The notes: generated by a model not told the origin, from the letters alone. DNA of 64,000 bases from Rhodopirellula islandica (GCF_001027925.1 NZ_LECT01000023.1:96481-160480); one strand, 5' to 3'; counted from the first letter of the stretch, positions 1-8,698 are shown. Translations and numbers: made by a program.

Positions 1-552
1 CAGTTGAAGTGGCATCGCGTAGCCGTCGTCGGTGATTTTGAGCGCTCGCAGGCCTTCGGTTCGGTAAGCCTTGAAGCCGCAGAACGCGTCGGTCAGTGAG
101 AAGCCGAGTCGGCGGTTGATGTCCGCTGTGATCCGGCGGTTGATGAACATCCGTTCTTGGGGAGGTGCGTCGTCGCCCTCGAAAACTTTCAAGTAGCGAC
201 TGCCAGAGACAATGTCCGCATGCTGGCCAGCCTCGATGAACTCTGGGATCCGGCAAGGTTGGTGTTGCCCGTCGCAGTCCAGCGTGACAACGCCTTCGTA
301 GCCCTCTTGGATGGTGTGGGCGAAGACAGTTTGCAGTGCGGCGCCGTAGCCCCGGTTTTGGGGATGGTGCACGACCGCGACCGATTCAGGCAGGCGTTTG
401 GCCCAGGCGTCCAGTCGTTCGGGAGTTCCGTCCGTGCTGCCGTCGTCGACCACCAGGATTTGGTTCGCGTGCTGGAGCACGTTTTCGAGGACTTCGTCGA
501 CGTATTGAGCTTCGTTGTAAACGGGAAGTGCGGTCAGCCAAGGTTTCATCAT
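1..552 (-). CDS. Family 2 glycosyltransferase, partial (C-terminus beyond window)
   Basis: The frame begins at an ATG (552 or 549, tandem Met codons) and runs off the left edge without a stop, giving about 184 residues. The product begins with MKPWLTALPVYNEAQ, followed by VVDDGSTDGTPERL, the metal-binding-like LDCDGQHQP and SGSRYLK, which are the nucleotide-sugar binding and DxD-like motifs of GT-A fold family 2 glycosyltransferases. The spacing resembles dolichol-phosphate mannose synthase-type or undecaprenyl-phosphate glycosyltransferases, which transfer a sugar to a lipid carrier at the cytoplasmic membrane. Whether a C-terminal membrane region follows cannot be seen. It is divergent from rplA. 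The exact sugar and acceptor are unknown. Confidence 0.85.
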   Translation of the reverse strand, partial: MMKPWLTALPVYNEAQYVDEVLENVLQHANQILVVDDGSTDGTPERLDAWAKRLPESVAVVHHPQNRGYGAALQTVFAHTIQEGYEGVVTLDCDGQHQPCRIPEFIEAGQHADIVSGSRYLKVFEGDDAPPQERMFINRRITADINRRLGFSLTDAFCGFKAYRTEGLRALKITDDGYAMPLQL

Positions 553-1073
553 TCGATTTCTCTTTCGGTTCTTTCGCGTGCACTGCGAGGTGCTGGCACT
601 GCATCGGCTTCATCAAAATGTTGCCGAGCCTTCTGGTTCCGCCATTCAGGATGGCGGTCAGGCTTGGTCGTTCGGGTGCAACAGCAGGCGAGTTCTGGGG
701 GGGGGCGAGACCCGGTGAAAACCATGCTCCCGCCGTGCTTCAGGGGGCATGTTAAGGTTTGCGGTCGATTGTGACAGGTTTTCCTGCATCTTCCCACGAT
801 TGCAACCGATGTGCCTCGATGAAGGCCTCGCTTCGAAAAACCAAGAAAAAAAACCGAATTGCTTGGCCCAGTTGAGGTTGACGCTGCTGCTGGCCTTCGC
901 CAAACTCCCCCGCTTCGATCGCAACCCAGATCTTTGAGGGTTTCGGTTGTTTAACAAGTGGGAGATTCTGCCGCCGGGCGTTCTTTCAGCCGATCGGAAT
1001 GATTAGCTGGCAACAAAGAGTTCGGGCCAGCGTGGAATCGCCATACCACCCGACACAAATGAGTCGTGACTAA
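553..1073. other. Divergent intergenic region between glycosyltransferase and rplA
   Basis: About 520 nt without a convincing gene. It must hold promoters for both divergent genes. A TTGACG hexamer at 878-883 is not followed by a good -10 at the normal spacing. A poly-A stretch lies at 845-853. No rplK, nusG, secE or tRNA gene is present, although these often precede rplA. Confidence 0.5.
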
Positions 1074-1751
1074 ATGGGAAAGAAATCCAAGCGGTATCGT
1101 GCCGCCCTCGAAAAACAGCCCAAGGAAATGCTTCCGTTGGGCAAGGCCGTCGAGGTATTGAAAACATACGACGCCACGAAGTTCGACCAAACCGTCGAAG
1201 TTCACATGCGTTTGGGCGTTGATCCAAACCAGGCTGACCAAATCATCCGCGGTTCGCTCGTGTTGCCACACGGCATCGGCAAGACCCAACGCGTGGTTGT
1301 GTTCGCCAAGGGCGACGCAGCCAAAGCGGCTGAAGAAGCTGGTGCGGATGAAGTCGGTCAAGAAGACATGGCCAAGAAGATCAAAGACGGCTGGACAGAC
1401 TTCGACGTCTGCATCGCCGCCCCCGACATGATGGGATTGGTCGGACCTTTGGGTCGTGTGCTTGGTCCTCGTGGTTTGATGCCTAGCCCTCGTGCTGGAA
1501 CCGTTACCCCTGACGTCGGTCGAGTCGTCAGCGAGTACAAGGCTGGTAAGGTCGAGTTCCGGAACGACAAGGGTGGCAATGTTCACGCGATGGTCGGCAA
1601 GATGAGCTTCGACGCCAGCAAGCTCGAAGAAAACATCACGTCGTTCGTGGACTTCATCGCTGCCATGAAGCCTCAGTCCATCAAGGGCACGTACATCAAA
1701 GGCGTGGCGATCTGTGCGACGATGACGCCTAGCGTTCGCGTTACCACCTAG
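1074..1751 (+). CDS. rplA: 50S ribosomal protein L1
   Basis: The 225-residue product matches L1 throughout: N-terminal [12 protein letters not shown], central [19 protein letters not shown] and [10 protein letters not shown], then [19 protein letters not shown] and the C-terminal [17 protein letters not shown]1 binds 23S rRNA at the stalk near the E site, helps release deacylated tRNA, and in many bacteria represses its own mRNA. The length is normal for bacteria (about 225-235). The ATG at 1074 gives the family's usual N-terminus. It is followed after 172 nt by rplJ on the same strand. rplK, its usual upstream partner, is absent here. Confidence 0.98.
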   Translation: MGKKSKRYRAALEKQPKEMLPLGKAVEVLKTYDATKFDQTVEVHMRLGVDPNQADQIIRGSLVLPHGIGKTQRVVVFAKGDAAKAAEEAGADEVGQEDMAKKIKDGWTDFDVCIAAPDMMGLVGPLGRVLGPRGLMPSPRAGTVTPDVGRVVSEYKAGKVEFRNDKGGNVHAMVGKMSFDASKLEENITSFVDFIAAMKPQSIKGTYIKGVAICATMTPSVRVTT

Positions 1752-1763
1752 CTGCACGGTTTG

Positions 1764-1901
1764 GCCTGATGATTCGCTTCATCGGGCTGCCCCGGTCAAC
1801 CAACATCATGGTTGAAAGCGTTGGTTTTCAAATTGATGTTGGAGGATCAATGTTCTTGATCCTACCCCAAACGATCACATCCAACTGCGGCCAAGGTTTG
1901 G
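1764..1901 (+). promoter_or_regulatory. Structured leader of rplJ-rplL (probable autoregulatory RNA)
   Basis: The 172-nt gap between rplA and rplJ is dense in inverted repeats: a stem 1764-1772/1779-1787; a long stem 1800-1808/1834-1842 whose interior pairs further (TTGAAA with TTTTCAA); a perfect 8-bp stem 1843-1850/1856-1863; and CCAAAC 1867-1872 with GTTTGG 1896-1901. In many bacteria the L10(L7/L12) complex binds the rplJ leader to repress translation. Three or four adjacent stems here suggest the same role. The match to the known L10 leader consensus was not tested. Confidence 0.6.
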
Positions 1902-1923
1902 CTCTTTCGAGTGAAAAAATCCG

Positions 1924-2448
1924 ATGAGTAAATACGTCAAAGAACTGGTGACTCGCGATCTCAAGCGTCGGCTTGATGGCGTGGAGGATGCCGTGTTGGT
2001 CAATTGCTCCGGCATGGATGCAAACACGACCAACGAGCTGCGTGGCGAGCTGGGCCAAAAAGACATCCAGATGATGGTTGTCAAAAACTCACTTGCCCGT
2101 CGCGCCACTGAAGGCACGTCTCTCTTCCCCGCGTTCGATGGAATGAATGGGCAAGTCGCCGTGCTCTGGGGCTCGAGCGACTTCGTCAGTCTGGTAAAGG
2201 AAGCCGTCCGGCTGGACAAGGACAAAGAGAAGTTCGAACAGTTTGTCACCACGGGCGGCGTTCTGGACGGTGAGAAACTGGATCCAGATGCCGTCAAGGC
2301 GGTCAGCAAGTGGCCCAGCCGTGAAGAGCAAATTTCCATGTTGGTCGGTCAGATCCTTGGCCCAGGTGCAACACTCAGTGCTGCAATGCTTGGTCCGGGC
2401 AAAACGCTCAACAGCCAGATCAAGTCCAAGGGCGAAGGCGACGAATAG
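1924..2448 (+). CDS. rplJ: 50S ribosomal protein L10
   Basis: The 174-residue product has the L10 layout: N-terminal MSKYVKELVTRDLKRRL, an rRNA-binding domain with VKNSLARRA, and a C-terminal helix region (about residues 135-170) that docks L7/L12 dimers. L10 is the base of the ribosomal stalk that recruits translation factors. It lies between rplA and rplL, as expected, behind a structured leader. An intrinsic terminator-like hairpin follows 17 nt after its stop and probably sets the ratio of rplJ to rplL transcripts. Confidence 0.97.
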   Translation: MSKYVKELVTRDLKRRLDGVEDAVLVNCSGMDANTTNELRGELGQKDIQMMVVKNSLARRATEGTSLFPAFDGMNGQVAVLWGSSDFVSLVKEAVRLDKDKEKFEQFVTTGGVLDGEKLDPDAVKAVSKWPSREEQISMLVGQILGPGATLSAAMLGPGKTLNSQIKSKGEGDE

Positions 2449-2464
2449 TCGTCTCTGCTCAAGT

Positions 2465-2497
2465 AGCCGGGGCCTGTGTCCGTGTCCCGGCTTTTTT
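2465..2497 (+). terminator. Intrinsic terminator or attenuator between rplJ and rplL
   Basis: AGCCGGG at 2465-2471 pairs with CCCGGCT at 2486-2492, and a T run follows to 2497. It lies between two co-directional ribosomal protein genes, so it may be a partial terminator. Full termination would require a separate rplL promoter in the 50 nt that follow. Confidence 0.75.
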
Positions 2498-2545
2498 CCT
2501 GAACCATTTCCGAATCACCTTTTTCGTTTTTGAGGTAGTTTGACT

Positions 2546-2959
2546 ATGTCCGATGAAGCAACCGCTGTCGTTGAATTCAGCGCAGAAGCAAAAGAACTGG
2601 GCGACAAAATCGCCAACATGACCCTGAAGCAAGCCAAAGAATTGAGCGACTACCTCAAGGATGAGCATGGCATTGAGCCAGCCGCCGGCGGTGGTGCTGT
2701 GATGATGGCTGGTCCTGCCGAAGGTGGTGCTGCCGCTGAAGTCGAGCAGACCGAATTCGATGTCGTCTTGACCAGCTTCGGTGAGAAGAAACTGAACGTC
2801 GTCAAGGTCGTCAAGAACATCACGGGTGCATCGTTGATGGACGCCAAGAAGATGGTCGAAGGTTGCCCAGCAACCCTGAAAGAAGCTGTCTCGAAAGAAG
2901 ACGCTGAAAAGGTCAAAGCCGAAGTCGAAGAAGCTGGCGGCTCCGTCGAACTCAAGTAG
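2546..2959 (+). CDS. rplL: 50S ribosomal protein L7/L12
   Basis: The product (137 residues from the ATG at 2546) has an N-terminal dimerisation domain (residues about 5-50), an Ala/Gly-rich hinge with AAGGGAVMMAGPAEGG, and the C-terminal factor-binding domain with TEFDVVLTSFGEKKLNVVK and KNITGASLMDAKKMVE. L7/L12 forms the mobile stalk that stimulates GTP hydrolysis by elongation factors. A GAGG ribosome binding site at 2532-2535 favours ATG 2546 over the in-frame TTG at 2540. The usual downstream rpoB is absent; a terminator follows the stop. Confidence 0.98.
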   Translation: MSDEATAVVEFSAEAKELGDKIANMTLKQAKELSDYLKDEHGIEPAAGGGAVMMAGPAEGGAAAEVEQTEFDVVLTSFGEKKLNVVKVVKNITGASLMDAKKMVEGCPATLKEAVSKEDAEKVKAEVEEAGGSVELK

Positions 2960-3004
2960 TTCGAAGCCGGATTGGTTCGTTCGGAAATCGGTCAAATCAG
3001 TCAA

Positions 3005-3042
3005 TGATCGTGGATTCATTCACTTGGATCCGCGGTCATTTT
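3005..3042 (+). terminator. Intrinsic terminator after rplL
   Basis: TGATCGTGGATTC (3005-3017) pairs over 13 positions, with a few G-U pairs, with GGATCCGCGGTCA (3026-3038). The loop is 8 nt and the stem is followed by TTTT. It ends the rplA-rplJ-rplL transcript before the unrelated downstream gene. Confidence 0.8.
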
Positions 3043-3368
3043 GCTGCGCCGGCAGCTGGTATCACGCGAGTGCGTGGGCGGGTTGTTCTGCGGCTGGTTT
3101 CTATGTTCGTTTGACTCGCTCGCCGCTGTGAGGGTGAGCTTTGATTCGCTTGGTTCGACCGTTCGCTTGCCTCCCGTTTGTTGGGCTCGCGACGCGTGGA
3201 GCTCGCGAATTTCTTGCGCGTTGCGACGGGTTTCCAGTTAGACTGTGAGTCGGTTTGCATTCGCTGCTGCGCTCACATTGGTGCGCTCAGGCCGAGTGAT
3301 GTGAACACCCTTGAATTTCCTCTTTGAAGTCCCCACGCCCCACCTCAGAACCGTTAGGAACAGCCCGC
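3043..3368. other. Intergenic region upstream of Tat TIM-barrel gene
   Basis: About 325 nt between the rplL terminator and the next gene. I see no supported gene, RNA or clear promoter in it. Confidence 0.4.
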
Positions 3369-4313
3369 ATGTTGCCACGTCGTCAATTTTTGCAGTCGCT
3401 CGCCGCCACCACCGCCGTTGCCGGAATCGCTGGTTCGCGAATGTTGGCTCATGCTCACGAAGGGCATGATCATGATCACGCTCCTTTTCAAATTTCTTTG
3501 GCCGAGTGGTCGCTGCACCGCACGCTTCGGGATCAGTCGGTTGGAATCACCAACATGGACTTCCCGAAGGTTTCGAAAGAGCAGTTCGGCATTGATGCGG
3601 TCGAATACGTCAATCAATTCTTCAAGGACAAGGCTCGTGACGAGAAGTATTTGTCGGAGCTGAATTCGCGTTGCAAAGACAACGGCGTGAAGAGCCTGTT
3701 GATCATGGTCGACGGGGAAGGACGCTTGGGCGACCCTGACAAAGATGCTCGTGCGAAAGCAGTTGAGAATCATCATCAGTGGGTCGACGCGGCCAAGTTC
3801 CTCGGTTGCCACTCGATTCGTGTGAATGCAGCCAGCGGCGGTTCTTACCTTGAGCAGATCGGGTACGCAGCCGATGGGCTGAGCCAACTCAGTGAGTACG
3901 CCGCCAAGCAGGACATCAACGTGATCGTTGAAAACCACGGTGGTCTGAGCAGCAACGGTGCTTGGTTGGCCGTCGTGATGGAGCGCGTTGGGATGGACAA
4001 CTGCGGCACGCTGCCGGACTTCGGCAACTTCTTCATTTCGCGTGGCAAGAACGCAGATGAGTTCGATCGCTATCACGGCGTGCAAGCGTTGATGCCGTAC
4101 GCGAAAGCTGTCAGTGCCAAGACGCACGACTTTGACGAAGAAGGCAACGAGAAGAACACCGACTACTTCAAGATGATGAAGATCGTCACCGAGTTTGGTT
4201 ACAACGGCTACGTTGGGATTGAATACGAAGGTGGTGGGCTCAGCGAAGCCGAAGGCATCCTGGCCAGCAAGAAGTTGCTCGAACGCGTTCGCGACGAACT
4301 GGCCAAAGCGTAA
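3369..4313 (+). CDS. Tat-exported sugar phosphate isomerase/epimerase-like TIM-barrel protein
   Basis: From ATG 3369 the 314-residue product begins [19 protein letters not shown], a twin-arginine signal with hydrophobic core, followed by a His-rich stretch ([10 protein letters not shown]). An in-frame ATG at 3324 would add 15 residues before the signal and is less likely. The body resembles xylose isomerase-like TIM-barrel proteins (AP endonuclease 2 superfamily): [38 protein letters not shown] and YVGIEYEG, with Glu, His and Asp residues in the positions used for metal binding. Planctomycetes carry many such exported paralogues. The substrate is unknown. It is a single gene with its own terminator. 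Confidence 0.85.
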   Translation: MLPRRQFLQSLAATTAVAGIAGSRMLAHAHEGHDHDHAPFQISLAEWSLHRTLRDQSVGITNMDFPKVSKEQFGIDAVEYVNQFFKDKARDEKYLSELNSRCKDNGVKSLLIMVDGEGRLGDPDKDARAKAVENHHQWVDAAKFLGCHSIRVNAASGGSYLEQIGYAADGLSQLSEYAAKQDINVIVENHGGLSSNGAWLAVVMERVGMDNCGTLPDFGNFFISRGKNADEFDRYHGVQALMPYAKAVSAKTHDFDEEGNEKNTDYFKMMKIVTEFGYNGYVGIEYEGGGLSEAEGILASKKLLERVRDELAKA

Positions 4314-4340
4314 GTCGCTTTCGCATCTGATTGAAAATGC

Positions 4341-4369
4341 AAACCCGGCGCACTGCGTCGGGTTTTTTT
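4341..4369 (+). terminator. Intrinsic terminator of TIM-barrel gene
   Basis: A 10-bp stem (4341-4350 with 4356-4365) closes a CACTG loop and runs straight into seven T residues at 4363-4369, 28 nt after the stop codon. Confidence 0.9.
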
Positions 4370-4400
4370 GTTGGGCGGGAAGTTGGAAAGGGCGACAGGC

Positions 4401-4564
4401 GTAGGCCAGGTTCCACCTGGCGGTGGTTCTTGGCAGGCGGACGTTGGGCTTGCGAGACGAGGGGACTGGACGCCTCGCTTTGTTCCAAAGCATCGGCGTG
4501 GTTGCCAGGTGGGACCTGGCCTACAGGAGCATTGGCATGATTGCCAGGTGGAACCTGGCCTACG
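4401..4564. repeat. Palindromic repeat block, family GTAGGCCAGGTTCCACCTGGC (copy 1)
   Basis: The block begins with GTAGGCCAGGTTCCACCTGG and contains the inverse motif twice near its end (CCAGGTGGGACCTGGCCTAC, CCAGGTGGAACCTGGCCTAC), with GCTTTGTTCCAAAGC between. It is almost identical to 4769-4930, a duplication of about 163 bp. Related pieces lie at 16716-16963 and 22281-22405. Confidence 0.9.
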
Positions 4565-4640
4565 TTGGCTGGTTGCTGTCGTCGAGCGGCGTGAGGCTGG
4601 ACTGAGAAGCGATGATGCCCGGCGTTGGCGGGTGGCACGA

Positions 4641-4670
4641 CGGAACAGTTGAGGGCAACGGTTCTACTCT
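4641..4670 (-). repeat. Hairpin repeat, family AGAGTAGAACAGTTG (degenerate copy)
   Basis: Read on the minus strand this is AGAGTAGAACCGTTGCCCTC followed by AACTGTTCCG, a copy of the hairpin element that also forms the head of the 167-bp array at 31972. One stem base differs from the consensus. Confidence 0.75.
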
Positions 4671-4768
4671 GATGGCGGTGATCGTCGGGGCGTCCGCCTG
4701 GATGGAGCGTGCTTCGAGTTCGATTGCAAAAGTGAATTGACAATTTGAAATTGCAAAATCGGCGTTCC

Positions 4769-4930
4769 TAGGCCAGGTTCCACCTGGCGGTGGTTCTTGG
4801 CAGGCGGAGGTTGGGCTTGCGAGATGAGGTGACTGACGCCTCGCTTTGTTCCAAAGCATCGGCGTGGTTGCCAGGTGGGACCTGGCCTACAGGAGCATTG
4901 GCATGATTGCCAGGTGGAACCTGGCCTACG
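4769..4930. repeat. Palindromic repeat block, family GTAGGCCAGGTTCCACCTGGC (copy 2)
   Basis: Near-identical to 4401-4564. Its right end covers the stop codon of fmt: on the minus strand the gene ends CCG TAG and the TAG is part of the repeat motif GTAGGCCAGG. Confidence 0.9.
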
Positions 4931-5921
4931 GTTGTGCGATCAGCGGTTGGCCGGCTGTCAGGCGGTGGCCGCGTTTGAAGTCCAGGCCGGACATTTCTTT
5001 TTTGCCGGCCGGTTGAAGTCGCTCGACGATGACTTGGCCGTCGCCGCATCCGATGGCCAGCCCATCGTGCTCCATCACCCGGCCCACGTTGGCGGGGTCA
5101 GCGGCGAACGTTTCCGTGCGGACTTCGCGAATCGCGACGCGGAGCGGTGGTTTGTTTTCGTTCACGGTCGCATGGGTGAAGGCCACCGGCCACGGCTGCA
5201 TGCCTCGCACCAGGCAATCGATTTGGCGGGCCGTCGCGGACCAGTCGATCTGGGCTTCGGCCTTGGACAATCGCGGTGCCTTGGAAATCTTGGTGGGGTC
5301 CTGCGGTTGGCCAAGGGGGCCGTGAGTTTCGAGGGACTCGATTGTTCGCAACAGGCCGATGGCTTCCAGCGTGGCATCGACACCAATGGCTGACAGGCGA
5401 GTTTCCAGTTCACCGGATGTCTCGTCGTCGCGAATGGGTGTGGTGCGAGAGGATACGATTGGTCCGCCATCGAGTCGCGGGGTCATGTGGATCACCGACA
5501 CGCCGGTTTCGCGATCGCCAGACAAGAGGGCTCGTTGAACCGGCGCGGCGCCTCGGTAGGCGGGCAGCAGCGAGCCATGCAAGTTGATGCCGCCCAGGCG
5601 TGCGGCTTGCAGTGCATCGGGTTTCAGGATTTGGCCGTAGTCGCAAACGACGAGCAGATCCGCGTCCATGGCGACCAGGCTGGCCACGGTTTCGGGATCG
5701 TTGATGCTGGCGGGAGCATCGACGGGAAGGTTGTGTGATTCCGCCCATTCCCGGACCGGTTGCGGTGGCGGGCCACCGCGGCTTTTGATGGGCGGCAGCG
5801 GCCGCACGAATACGCGGGCGATTTCGTCGCCGGTGGAATCCAGTTGTTGGCAGATTGCCTCAAAGGATGGCACCGCAAAGGGGCCGGTCCCCATCAGCGC
5901 ATAACGCAGGGAATCAGTCAT
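4926..5921 (-). CDS. fmt: Methionyl-tRNA formyltransferase
   Basis: The 331-residue product starts MTDSLRYALMGTGPFAVPSF, typical of Fmt, which formylates initiator Met-tRNA using 10-formyltetrahydrofolate. The catalytic Asn-x-His lies in INLHGSLLPAYRGAAP, and the catalytic Asp in RLDGGPIV. The C-terminal domain (from about residue 220) holds the tRNA-binding OB-like fold. The ATG at 5921 overlaps the 3' end of def by 8 nt, a usual def-fmt arrangement, and was chosen because upstream in-frame Met codons lie inside def. The stop codon TAG falls inside a dispersed repeat, so the last residues may have been altered by repeat insertion. Confidence 0.97.
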   Translation of the reverse strand: MTDSLRYALMGTGPFAVPSFEAICQQLDSTGDEIARVFVRPLPPIKSRGGPPPQPVREWAESHNLPVDAPASINDPETVASLVAMDADLLVVCDYGQILKPDALQAARLGGINLHGSLLPAYRGAAPVQRALLSGDRETGVSVIHMTPRLDGGPIVSSRTTPIRDDETSGELETRLSAIGVDATLEAIGLLRTIESLETHGPLGQPQDPTKISKAPRLSKAEAQIDWSATARQIDCLVRGMQPWPVAFTHATVNENKPPLRVAIREVRTETFAADPANVGRVMEHDGLAIGCGDGQVIVERLQPAGKKEMSGLDFKRGHRLTAGQPLIAQP

Positions 5922-6519
5922 GGGAGGAGGTCCCGCCGGTGTACATGGCTTCCCATTCGGCTCGTTGCCGAGCCAGTGTTGCTGCATCGGCGATCGACCC
6001 GGTGCCCTGCTTGGACTCGTAATCGGTTTTGAATTCTTCGAGTTGGTCTTCGAGGTCGCGGAGGCCTTCTTCGCCGATGCGGTCAAAGAACATGATGCCG
6101 TCGAGGTGGTCGACTTCGTGTTGGACCACGCGTGCCATGAAACCATCGAGGACTTGGTTGATCTCGTTGCCTTGAAGGTCAAATCCACGCAACCGCACGG
6201 TTTTGGGGCGTTTGACTTGGCCGTAAATGCCCGGCACGCTGAGGCAGCCTTCTTGGGCGGTGTCGTTGCCTTTGTGGCGGTCGATCTCGGGGTTGAGGAT
6301 CACCCAGGACTCGCCCTCGTCGCGTTTTCCCGTGGGGTTGGCGACGAACATGCGGATGGGCAAGTCAACTTGGTTGGCCGCCAGGCCGACGCCGTCGAAC
6401 TCGTACATCAGGTCGAGCATCTCTTCGGCCATCGACTTCAGCTTGGCATCCACCCGCATGATGGGGCGGCTGGTGTGTCGGAGTGTCGGATGCGGAAAAT
6501 GGATGATCGACAACGGCAT
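5914..6519 (-). CDS. def: Peptide deformylase
   Basis: The 201-residue product has all three deformylase motifs: GVGLAANQV (motif I, about residues 45-53), EGCLSVPG (motif II, metal-binding Cys) and QHEVDHLDG (motif III, two metal-binding His and catalytic Glu). It removes the N-formyl group from nascent proteins. The C-terminus is longer than in E. coli (about 169 residues) by a charged tail. It overlaps fmt by 8 nt and follows oppF by 56 nt on the same strand, so it could be transcribed from the opp promoter. Confidence 0.97.
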   Translation of the reverse strand: MPLSIIHFPHPTLRHTSRPIMRVDAKLKSMAEEMLDLMYEFDGVGLAANQVDLPIRMFVANPTGKRDEGESWVILNPEIDRHKGNDTAQEGCLSVPGIYGQVKRPKTVRLRGFDLQGNEINQVLDGFMARVVQHEVDHLDGIMFFDRIGEEGLRDLEDQLEEFKTDYESKQGTGSIADAATLARQRAEWEAMYTGGTSSHD

Positions 6520-6575
6520 GATGAAGTTGGGAAAAAGACGAAACGGCGGATGAGTTCAATCAATCCCGCAGCTTA

Positions 6576-7616
6576 TCAAACTTCCGGCGGATCATCACGC
6601 TCCCAACAAGCCGCGGCGTGCGATCGGTCTGGCAGTCCGGGCCGATCGGTTCGGCAGCGGTCCACGGCGATCGGGCAGCGGTCGGCGAACGAGCAACCGG
6701 GGTAGAACTTGTCCGGCGAGGGGACTTCGCCTTGCAGCACGATTCGCCGTCGTTCGGCCGCGAGGACTGGGTCGGGGACTGGGACGGCGGACAGCAGGGC
6801 TTCGGTGTAGGGGTGTTTGGGGTCGGCGTAGAGTTCTTCTGCTGTGCCGAGTTCCGCGATTCGGCCGAGGTACATCACTCCGACTCGAGTCGCGATGTGG
6901 CGGACGACGGCCAAGTCGTGAGCGATGAACAGGTACGCCACACCGAGTCGCTGCTGCAGGTCCATCATCAGGTTGATGATCTGTGCTTGGATCGAAACAT
7001 CGAGTGCGGACACGGGTTCGTCACAGAGGATCAGGTCCGGTTGGACCGCGAGGGCGCGAGCGATGCCGATGCGTTGCCGTTGGCCGCCACTGAATTCGTG
7101 GGGGTAGCGATTCAGGAATCGAGGGTTGAGGCCCACCAATTCCATCAGTCGCAGCACTTCGAGTTGGCGGTCTTTTCCGGAGGCGAGTTTGTGAACCGTC
7201 AGCGGTTCGCCGATGATGCCACCGACGGTCATCCGAGGGTTGAGGCTGGCAAAGGGATCTTGGAAAACCATTTGCACGCGGCGTCGGTACGGCAGCATCT
7301 CTTTGTCGGACAGTCCCGCAATCGATTTGCCGTCAACCAGGACGTCGCCTGAGGTCGGGTGAACCAGGTTGATGATCGCGCGAGCGGTGGTCGATTTTCC
7401 GCAGCCGGATTCCCCGACCAACCCCAGTGTTTCGCCTTTGGCAATGTCAAAGGACACGCCATCGACGGCGCGGATCAGGCCTTGCTCGGGATTGAACAGG
7501 GACCCACGTCGAAAGGGGAAGTGAACCTTCAGGTCGCGGACTTGCAGCAGCGGTGGGTCCGCGGTGGCGTTGCCTGATCCTTGGGTGGCTTCGTGTGGGG
7601 CGTTGACTGCGCTCAT
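6576..7616 (-). CDS. oppF: Oligopeptide ABC transporter ATP-binding protein (OppF type)
   Basis: The 346-residue product carries Walker A GESGCGKSTTA, Q-loop region MVFQDPFASLNPR, signature SGGQRQRIGIARAL, Walker B LILCDEPVSALDVS and the H-loop IAHDLAVVRH. The C-terminal region GCSFADRCPIAVDRC is the oligopeptide-transporter C-terminal extension with its four conserved cysteines. ATG 7616 was chosen because it makes an ATGA overlap with the stop of oppD, like the other junctions of this operon; an upstream in-frame ATG at 7637 lies inside oppD. It energises peptide uptake with OppD. Confidence 0.95.
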   Translation of the reverse strand: MSAVNAPHEATQGSGNATADPPLLQVRDLKVHFPFRRGSLFNPEQGLIRAVDGVSFDIAKGETLGLVGESGCGKSTTARAIINLVHPTSGDVLVDGKSIAGLSDKEMLPYRRRVQMVFQDPFASLNPRMTVGGIIGEPLTVHKLASGKDRQLEVLRLMELVGLNPRFLNRYPHEFSGGQRQRIGIARALAVQPDLILCDEPVSALDVSIQAQIINLMMDLQQRLGVAYLFIAHDLAVVRHIATRVGVMYLGRIAELGTAEELYADPKHPYTEALLSAVPVPDPVLAAERRRIVLQGEVPSPDKFYPGCSFADRCPIAVDRCRTDRPGLPDRSHAAACWERDDPPEV

Positions 7617-8698
7617 GAGGGCATCTCCACATGGCAAGCCGCGAGGTGAGGTTGCACGACGGGCAGGTTCGCACCGCCGGCAGGTTCTGTTTTCAACGCC
7701 AGCGTGGGTTCTTCACGCTCGCAAACCGGTTGCACGAAGCTGCACCTCGGCGAGAACGCGCAGCCGACGATGGGTTCGGACATGTCCGGCGGGCCACCGG
7801 GAATCGCCAGCAGTTTCTCGTGGCGATCGGTGTCAAACCGTGGCAGCGAACCGAGCAAGCCAAGTGTGTACGGGTGTTGGGGGGACGCGAAGAGGTCGTT
7901 CACGTTGGCTTTTTCAACAATGCGTCCGGCGTACATCACCATCACGCGGTCAGCGACACCGGCCACCACGCCCAGGTCGTGCGTGATCAAGACAATCGCT
8001 GTGCCCTTGCGTTCTTGCAGGTCAGCGAGCAGATCCATGATCTGGGCTTGGATGGTCACGTCCAGTGCGGTGGTGGGCTCATCTGCAATCAGCAGTTCCG
8101 GTTCGCAGGACAACGCCATTGCGATCATCACGCGTTGTCGCATCCCACCACTGAATTGGTGCGGGTAGTCGCGGAGGCGTTTTTCGGGTGACGTGATCCC
8201 AACCATTCCCAACATGTCCACCGCGCGTGCGGCAGCTTCTTTCTTTGTGAGTCCCAAGTGCAACCGAGTCATCTCGGTCATTTGCTGCTCGATGGTCATC
8301 AGTGGGTTCAACGCCGTCATCGGATCTTGAAAGATCATCGAGACATGCCGGCCGCGGACGCTTTGCAGTTCTCGATCGGTCATCTTCAGGAGGTCGCGAC
8401 CTTGAAACAGCGCCGTTCCGGAATCGATTTGTCCCGGCGGTTGTGGGATCAGTCCCATCATCGCCAAGTTGGTGACGCTTTTTCCGCTGCCTGACTCTCC
8501 CACGATGCCGACAGTCTCCCCTGCTCGAACATCAAAAGATATCCCGCGGACGGCTTGGACCTGCCCCTCATCTGTTTTGAAGCTGACCTTGAGATCGGCA
8601 ACCTGGAGGAGTGGTTGGTCGTCCCCGCGAGGGGCGTCGATTGCGTCCGCTGTGGCGGGCATGGAGGAAGCGGTGGGCGATCCGGGAGCTGGGTTCAT
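7613..8698 (-). CDS. oppD: Oligopeptide ABC transporter ATP-binding protein (OppD type)
   Basis: A 361-residue ATPase with Walker A GESGSGKSVTN, MIFQDPMTALNP, signature SGGMRQRVMIAMAL, Walker B LLIADEPTTALDVT and switch His in LITHDLGVVAGV. The C-terminal Cys-containing segment GCAFSPRCSFVQPVC is typical of OppD/DppD proteins and can bind an iron-sulfur cluster in some members. It overlaps oppC and oppF by ATGA, consistent with translational coupling. It pairs with OppF at the cytoplasmic face of OppBC. Confidence 0.95.
   Translation of the reverse strand: MNPAPGSPTASSMPATADAIDAPRGDDQPLLQVADLKVSFKTDEGQVQAVRGISFDVRAGETVGIVGESGSGKSVTNLAMMGLIPQPPGQIDSGTALFQGRDLLKMTDRELQSVRGRHVSMIFQDPMTALNPLMTIEQQMTEMTRLHLGLTKKEAAARAVDMLGMVGITSPEKRLRDYPHQFSGGMRQRVMIAMALSCEPELLIADEPTTALDVTIQAQIMDLLADLQERKGTAIVLITHDLGVVAGVADRVMVMYAGRIVEKANVNDLFASPQHPYTLGLLGSLPRFDTDRHEKLLAIPGGPPDMSEPIVGCAFSPRCSFVQPVCEREEPTLALKTEPAGGANLPVVQPHLAACHVEMPS

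Noticed and set aside
951..1757. 268-codon open frame antisense to rplA
   Set aside because: It overlaps rplA fully and shows no protein features.
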